DNA of 8,909 nucleotides from Actinobacteria bacterium RBG_16_64_13 (GTDB taxonomy: Bacteria; Actinomycetota; Thermoleophilia; RBG-16-64-13), in assembly GCA_001768675.1 (NCBI GenBank), contig MELN01000059.1:4055-12963 (forward strand), given 5' to 3'. The position numbers and the translations under genes are program-made. Below the pieces are notes generated by a model. It was not told the DNA's origin. It made no database searches and worked only from the letters and a program-made list of their open reading frames with translations. Positions 5,389-8,909 of the stretch are shown here, piece by piece (the first letter of the stretch is position 1; each line of letters opens with the position of its first letter).

Positions 5389-5445
5389 TAGAAGGGGCCA
5401 GACTCCCACGCCGGCCGCCCCAGGAGCCGAGGGTACAGCGAATGT

Positions 5446-5925
5446 TCACCTCAGCCGCTCGGCGGCCAGCCTCGTCGCGCCGCTGTTCGTGGGAAGGTGC
5501 TTCAGGTCCCCCAGTTCCTGCAGCGCGTTCTTCATTTCCACCGGGATCGACTGGGCACTCAGGTTGCCGTCCTCGTTGATGCGCGCATACACGCGGGTGG
5601 CCTTCCCCTCCGCGACCGGGGCCCCGGTGACCGCGTTCTTCGCCTTGCAGTTCCAGTGCAGCGTGTGGGCGCCGATCTCGGCGAGGGTAATGGTGGTCAC
5701 GATCCGGTCGCCGTACGCCGCCGGACCGATGAAGCGGAAGTGGATCTCGCCCATCACGAACGTCGTGCGGTCGTTCTTGATCATCTGCTCGATCGGGTAG
5801 CCGATGATGCGGAACAGCTCGTGCTCGGTGTCGTTGAACCAGGCGACGATCCGGGGGTAGTACACGAGCCCGAAGGGATCCGATTCACCCCAGTTGACCG
5901 TGATCTCTTTCCAGTACATCGCCAT
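5446..5925 (-). CDS. 4HBT-type hotdog acyl-CoA thioesterase
   Basis: 159 aa from ATG at 5925, which has GGAGG eight bases upstream; the frame is open for 31 more codons, but that part is Arg/Pro-rich and unlike the family. The N-terminal motif WGESDPFGLVYYPRIVAWFN (12-31) is the hallmark of the 4-hydroxybenzoyl-CoA thioesterase group; Asp16 matches the catalytic Asp of the Pseudomonas enzyme. The central hotdog helix and strands follow (HELFRIIGYP, EIHFRFIGPAAYGDRI, ATRVYARIN). Known of the family: cytoplasmic hydrolysis of acyl- or aryl-CoA thioesters, as tetramers. The particular CoA substrate is not predictable; no benzoyl-CoA or fatty-acid genes are in view. It follows the QueG-like gene by 106 bases on the same strand and may share its transcript. 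Confidence 0.9.
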   Translation of the reverse strand: MAMYWKEITVNWGESDPFGLVYYPRIVAWFNDTEHELFRIIGYPIEQMIKNDRTTFVMGEIHFRFIGPAAYGDRIVTTITLAEIGAHTLHWNCKAKNAVTGAPVAEGKATRVYARINEDGNLSAQSIPVEMKNALQELGDLKHLPTNSGATRLAAERLR

Positions 5926-6031
5926 CGTGCCGTCCTCCGTTCGTGGCGGGAGCGTAGGCAACTTTACCACCCTCCGGCGAGCCTTCGGCGTCCAAGCCGC
6001 CGATTCCTCAGCGCGCATCTGCTTCCAGCGA

Positions 6032-7126
6032 CTACGTCTTGTGCGCCCTCGCCGTCGGTTCCGGTTGCGCGGGCACGTCTTCGTAGCACGCCCGCTGCGC
6101 TGGGCTCATGGCGGTCAGGTGCCGCTTTGCCACCGCTGGGGACACCGCCGCGAGCGACCCATCGGGATGCTGCACGACGACGCCGTTCCTGGTCAGCAGC
6201 GTGTACCGGCGCTTCCGCTCCGCGCGATCCGGATGACACAGGAGCTGACAGTTCCCGCACGTGAAGTTGAGCTTGCGGTGGCTCGGCATGGCGGGATGGT
6301 AGAAGCCACCCTCGATCTCCGGGCGCCCCTGGGAGTCCCTGATCGCCTTGCGCAACGCCGGCTGAAACTCCTCGTCCTTCTCCGGAATGCGAAACCGCCC
6401 CGGAGACCAGGTGGACCACTTGCCGTTCTTCGCCAACCCCGTGAAGCCGCCGCAGACCAGATCGCAGCGGTGATAGCTCCGTCGCCGCGAATAGCCGAAC
6501 TCCATCCCGCCGATCGTCAAGGTCGTGCGCTCCGTCCTGTGCATCAGGCCCGACGCGCACGCGGCCATGCAGAGCCGGCATTCGTCGCAGTAGGTCTCGG
6601 CGGCGGGCAACGGGTCCGTGGGCTCGAGCTCGGCGGTGGTGACCGTGCAGCCGAGGATGACGGCGGCGCCGTGGGTCTTGGTGATGACGTTGCCGGAGAG
6701 CCCAAACCAGCCGACACCCGATCGCACGGCCAGGTAGCGCTGCGAGATGTCGGGCATGAAGTCGAAGAGCCCTCGCGGGGTGTCCTTCCGGTACACGGCG
6801 TTGGCGCTCACCCCGTACGATGGATGTCCGCGCTGATCCAGGAAGGTGGCGAGACTCACTGCCAGCCCGGTCGCGACCAGGTTGGTGTGAACGTTATCGT
6901 GCTGGTGACCGGCGTGGTCTTGCTTGCTCAGGAACCGTTCGATCTTCTGCGCATCGAGCGGCATCGCGAAACTCACCGCGGACTTGGCGCCGGGCAGGAC
7001 GTACTCGAGATCGGTCGATGGCGGGCCGCCGGCGAGAGTCTCGCGCGTGGCGACTCCGGCGGCACAGGCGCCCTGGCACATGACGTAATCGATCGCGAAT
7101 TGCGTCAGCTGTGTCCTGTCGCCCAT
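6032..7126 (-). CDS. QueG/reductive-dehalogenase-like double [4Fe-4S] protein
   Basis: 364 aa from ATG at 7126 (GGGAGG six bases upstream); an upstream in-frame start would add 22 residues that run over the previous gene's end. The central part resembles the cobalamin-binding region of epoxyqueuosine reductases and reductive dehalogenases: YLAVRSGVGWFGLSGNVIT and GAAVILGCTVTTAELEP (131-169). A ferredoxin-like motif follows, C180-x2-C183-x2-C186-x3-C190, then a second, C290-x2-C293-x3-C297. A further pair, C221 and C225, lies between. Oddities: the usual Pro after the fourth Cys is replaced by Ala (CASG), and 99 residues separate the two cluster motifs, clearly more than in QueG as I know it; the insert (191-289) is rich in basic and aromatic residues. 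There is no Tat signal, so it is cytoplasmic and not a typical respiratory dehalogenase. A role in queuosine tRNA modification is possible, but a separate reductase subfamily is more likely. It begins 35 bases after the 192-aa gene. Confidence 0.72.
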   Translation of the reverse strand: MGDRTQLTQFAIDYVMCQGACAAGVATRETLAGGPPSTDLEYVLPGAKSAVSFAMPLDAQKIERFLSKQDHAGHQHDNVHTNLVATGLAVSLATFLDQRGHPSYGVSANAVYRKDTPRGLFDFMPDISQRYLAVRSGVGWFGLSGNVITKTHGAAVILGCTVTTAELEPTDPLPAAETYCDECRLCMAACASGLMHRTERTTLTIGGMEFGYSRRRSYHRCDLVCGGFTGLAKNGKWSTWSPGRFRIPEKDEEFQPALRKAIRDSQGRPEIEGGFYHPAMPSHRKLNFTCGNCQLLCHPDRAERKRRYTLLTRNGVVVQHPDGSLAAVSPAVAKRHLTAMSPAQRACYEDVPAQPEPTARAHKT

Positions 7127-7161
7127 GCCCGTCCTCCCTGACGCCCGGCGCGTCGTTCCGA

Positions 7162-7740
7162 TCAGACTCTGCCATAGATGGCGCCGGACCACACGAGAAC
7201 ATCAATCAAGTCCCCCGTCGTCCGCCCGCCTGCGCAGATAGCGGTCGCCGACTGCCTTGTCGGTGACGGATCGCCGGTCCGTGCGACTTTTTCGCGCGCC
7301 GGCTCTGGCATGATGCCGCGGAGCACCGTGCCGAAGTCGCTGATGCGAGCGAGATGGCGCTCCAGCGAGGTCTCGAGTCCGAGAGTATCGGAGATCCGTC
7401 TCATGTCATCCCAGGACGTGAGGCCAGCCCCTACGGCGGTGATTGCTCCCTGGATGTCTCTCCGCTTCGAGGCCTGGTCAAGAACCTTTGTTGCTTCAGA
7501 CAGGTGCGAGCGCAACTCGGGGGCGTGCACCCGACGTGCAACACTCGCGAGCTCCGCGGACACGCCGGCCAGCGTGAGCTTGGCCAGGGCCGAGAGGGCA
7601 CCAAGATCGAAAACGGACGCTCTGTACCGCCGCGCCAGGTCCTCAATCGTCCGCTGCTGCTCGAGCAAGGTATGCGCGCTTGGCGAAAGGAAGGCGTTCT
7701 CGACGTGCTTGAGTGATTTCCAGGCATCAAGCGTGTTCAC
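7162..7740 (-). CDS. Unrecognised 192-aa helical protein downstream of the toxin-antitoxin pair
   Basis: The frame starts with GTG at 7740, which overlaps the stop of a 22-codon ORF (GTGA), and no in-frame ATG lies further upstream before the TAA near 7846. The opposite-strand frame across this gene is Ser/Arg-rich and shadow-like, whereas this one has normal composition with long amphipathic helices: WKSLKHVENAF, TLLEQQRTIEDLARRYRA, LSALAKLTLAGVSAELASVARRV, HLSEATKVLDQA, SLERHLARISDF. The last ~45 residues are less ordered. There is no signal peptide, membrane segment or cysteine motif. I recognise no family. Because it follows a RelE/XRE pair almost without gaps, it may be a third component or an unrelated cargo gene. 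The true N-terminus is uncertain: a frameshift joining it to the preceding 22 codons is an equal option. Confidence 0.6.
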   Translation of the reverse strand: MNTLDAWKSLKHVENAFLSPSAHTLLEQQRTIEDLARRYRASVFDLGALSALAKLTLAGVSAELASVARRVHAPELRSHLSEATKVLDQASKRRDIQGAITAVGAGLTSWDDMRRISDTLGLETSLERHLARISDFGTVLRGIMPEPAREKVARTGDPSPTRQSATAICAGGRTTGDLIDVLVWSGAIYGRV

Positions 7741-7805
7741 AGCGTCGAGCGTCCCAGCATAGCCGCCCTCGCGTCCTGCGCCGCAAGCCAGTGTCGTGGA
7801 AGCAT
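7737..7805 (-). CDS. 22-codon ORF coupled to the 192-aa gene
   Basis: ATG at 7805 with a good ribosome site (AAAAGGAGAG), 14 bases after the antitoxin stop. It encodes MLPRHWLAAQDARAAMLGRS and two further residues, then TGA overlapping the GTG of the next gene by four bases. It may be a true small or leader ORF that feeds ribosomes to the downstream start, or the genuine N-terminus of the 192-aa protein split off by a frameshift. The ribosome site makes translation here likely; the product itself has no known relatives that I can name. Confidence 0.45.
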   Translation of the reverse strand: MLPRHWLAAQDARAAMLGRSTL

Positions 7806-7819
7806 TGGCTCTCCTTTTC

Positions 7820-8182
7820 TCAGGCGCTCTTCTTCCGCCTCGCCGTTAGCGCCAGCGCGGCCTTGAGCTTTCCGATTTCGCGGAACTGCCTGATCTGTAC
7901 CTCCTGATCGGGAAACTTCGCCCGGATCTCGACCTCACCACCAAGTGCCTCGACGTACGCGTAGAGATTGCTCAGGAGCATGTCGTGCTGACGCTCCAGC
8001 TTAGAGACGTAGCCCTGTGTCACCTGCAGGATCGCGGCGATGTCGTCCTGGCTGAAGTCGGTGATGCCCTGCCGGAGTTCCTGAAGCGTCATCTCCAGGA
8101 GCATGCGACGAGCCTCGGCTGCGTTACGCCGCTGACGCTCGGGGGTCATCTTGCCGCGCAACTCGTTGAAGTTCTTTGCCAT
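7820..8182 (-). CDS. XRE/HigA-type antitoxin with helix-turn-helix
   Basis: 120 aa from ATG at 8182, preceded by GAGGAGA; the frame extends 22 codons further upstream but into the toxin gene. A charged N-terminal stretch (1-35) is followed by a helix-turn-helix at about 44-65 (FSQDDIAAILQVTQGYVSKL), typical of XRE regulators, and then LYAYVEALGGEVEIRAKFPD, the strand-forming segment often seen in antitoxins of RelE/HigB-type pairs. Known of the family: the protein binds and blocks the toxin and represses the shared promoter. It starts one base after the toxin's stop codon (TAA-T-ATG), the toxin-first order usual for HigBA. A role as antitoxin and DNA-binding repressor is well supported by both sequence and position. 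Confidence 0.9.
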   Translation of the reverse strand: MAKNFNELRGKMTPERQRRNAAEARRMLLEMTLQELRQGITDFSQDDIAAILQVTQGYVSKLERQHDMLLSNLYAYVEALGGEVEIRAKFPDQEVQIRQFREIGKLKAALALTARRKKSA

Positions 8183-8183
8183 A

Positions 8184-8564
8184 TTACTTCTCCTCGGAAT
8201 CGCCCTTGTGACGTTCTTCCTTCGCGAGCTCTTCCAGGTGTTCGTCATAGATACGATCGGCGATCGGGATCATCCGCTCATAGAACCGCTCGTCGCCCGC
8301 CTTGGTGCCGCCGATGAGCAGGATCGCCGCCCGTCGCGGGTCGAAGGCGTAGAAGATCCGGTACGGGTCGCCGCCCACCTGCACTCTCAGCTCCCGCATG
8401 TTCCCGTGCTTTGAGCCGCGAACGTCGGAGCTCTGTGGAAAGGGTAACGTGGGCCCTCGTCCTTCCAGCAGATGGACGGCTCGGTCGATGGCATCTTGGA
8501 CGGGCTCGTCGAGCTCCGTCCACCAGCGTTCGAACTCGTCCGTGAACTCCACATCCCAGGCCAT
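8184..8564 (-). CDS. RelE/HigB (phage Gp49-like) toxin
   Basis: 126 aa from ATG at 8564 with AGGAG just upstream. The frame is open to 8798, but the added part is unlike the family. Landmarks: DVEFTDEFERWWTELDEPVQDAIDRAVHLLE (helical hairpin, 4-34), GSKHGNMRELRVQ (51-63), YRIFYAFDPRRAAILLIGGTKAG (68-90) and RMIPIADRIYDEHL (97-110). These correspond to the Gp49-like branch of the RelE/ParE superfamily. Known of the family: ribosome-associated mRNA interferases that stop translation when free of antitoxin. Candidate active residues are the basic ones on the central strands (Arg57, Arg60, Arg69, Lys88), by inference. The long acidic/basic C-terminal tail (EELAKEERHKGDSEEK) is somewhat extended. 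It pairs with the XRE gene one base downstream. Confidence 0.9.
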   Translation of the reverse strand: MAWDVEFTDEFERWWTELDEPVQDAIDRAVHLLEGRGPTLPFPQSSDVRGSKHGNMRELRVQVGGDPYRIFYAFDPRRAAILLIGGTKAGDERFYERMIPIADRIYDEHLEELAKEERHKGDSEEK

Positions 8565-8573
8565 GACTCCTAT

Positions 8574-8605
8574 AGAATATGACACCGAAGTAATCTCCCT
8601 GTCAA
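8574..8605 (-). promoter_or_regulatory. Candidate autoregulated promoter of the toxin-antitoxin operon
   Basis: On the - strand a perfect TTGACA (8605-8600) is followed after 17 bases by TCATAT and after 20 by TATTCT, both weak -10 candidates. The TGACA of the -35 pairs with TGTCA (8584-8580) as a 5-bp inverted repeat with a 15-base spacer, so a repressor bound here would cover the promoter, as HigA-type antitoxins do. This is also the most AT-rich short stretch of the neighbourhood. The leader to the ATG at 8564 would be very short (about ten bases or less). Confidence 0.45.
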
Positions 8606-8909
8606 GGACACCCATTGCCAGAACACCGAGCCTCTCAGGGCTGGTACAAGGCGCGACGTCGCCGAGGGTTAGCCAGAGCCAGATCGCTGCCAGCGGACGC
8701 GGCTCTTTGAAGGCGAGCGGCATGAAGATCGTGGCGATTCGTGAGTCTGCCTGGGATCGCGCGACCGTCGTACCGCTAGGCGATCTGGGGGTTCTCAATC
8801 GGAATCGGCTACGGGTGCCGCTCTCGGCCTGCTACATTCGGCAGGGCGAAGGAGTGTCTCACTGAGTTGACCATTCGCCCCGCCTCATGCTTCACAGGGT
8901 CATGAACAC
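8606..8909. other. Right-end stretch without a supportable gene
   Basis: No frame on either strand here looks like a complete gene, and I see no tRNA fold. On + an ATG at 8722 opens MKIVAIRES, which resembles the start of some mandelate-racemase/enolase-superfamily proteins, but the frame closes with TGA at 8863-8865 and the rest does not match. Confidence 0.4.

Noticed and set aside
5894..7141. 415-aa + strand frame across the QueG-like gene
   Set aside because: Long only because of high GC; it is antisense to a gene with clear Fe-S cysteine motifs, and its content is Arg/Gly/His-rich with no family likeness.
7178..7762. 194-aa + strand frame across the unknown 192-aa gene
   Set aside because: Ser/Arg-rich composition, no ribosome site and no recognisable motif; it is antisense to a frame with normal helical composition that follows the antitoxin closely.
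8606..8720. tRNA gene near the right end
   Set aside because: I found no acceptor-stem pairing, no T-loop consensus and no anticodon arm at the right spacing.
8565..8798. 78-residue N-terminal extension of the toxin
   Set aside because: The extension does not resemble the RelE/Gp49 family and would run across the candidate promoter; the ATG at 8564 has its own ribosome site.

Overview
The window is GC-rich throughout, bacterial in character, and gene-dense with one strong strand bias. Only the left ~1.3 kb is read on the + strand; everything recognisable from 1430 to 8564 is on the - strand. The family mix (CHRD protein with a PEP-CTERM-like tail, Spy/LTXXQ periplasmic protein, dodecin, FmdB zinc ribbon, hotdog thioesterase, QueG-like Fe-S protein, RelE/XRE toxin-antitoxin pair) suits a high-GC soil or sediment Gram-negative lineage, for example the Rokubacteria/Methylomirabilota or a deltaproteobacterial group. 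That placement is an inference; no marker gene here fixes the taxon.

Left part (1-2420): the 3' end of a secreted CHRD protein; an N-terminal superoxide dismutase remnant that now runs in frame into a small secreted protein (780-1268) of unknown function; a 52-codon scrap of an IS3-type transposase wedged between that gene and the convergent Spy-like gene; then a small lipoprotein. This part has been rearranged: it carries at least two gene remnants within 1 kb.

Stretch 2421-2870 holds no convincing intact gene, only a glycine-zipper-like stretch that may be a decayed gene.

Middle part (2871-5123, all -): read in the direction of transcription, FmdB-type zinc ribbon, alpha/beta hydrolase (4-base ATGA overlap, so translationally coupled), dodecin (flavin-binding), and an ATC-hydrolase-like protein. 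A GC-rich hairpin-bearing repeat of about 37 bp occurs at 3603-3640 and again at 5352-5388.

Right part (5446-8564, all -): read in the direction of transcription, a RelE/Gp49-type toxin (8564), XRE antitoxin (8182), a 22-codon ORF (7805), an unrecognised 192-aa protein (7740), a QueG/reductive-dehalogenase-like double [4Fe-4S] protein (7126), and a 4HBT hotdog thioesterase (5925). The first four sit nearly end to end (toxin to antitoxin 1 nt apart, GTGA overlap at 7737-7740), so the toxin-antitoxin pair may head a longer transcript. A TTGACA hexamer inside a 5-bp dyad lies just upstream of the toxin and is a candidate autoregulated promoter. The right end, 8606-8909, carries no gene I can support.

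Nothing here adds up to a complete new multi-gene system. The best candidates for something undescribed are the four-ORF toxin-antitoxin chain with its unrecognised 192-aa protein, and the QueG-like protein with its unusual cysteine layout.
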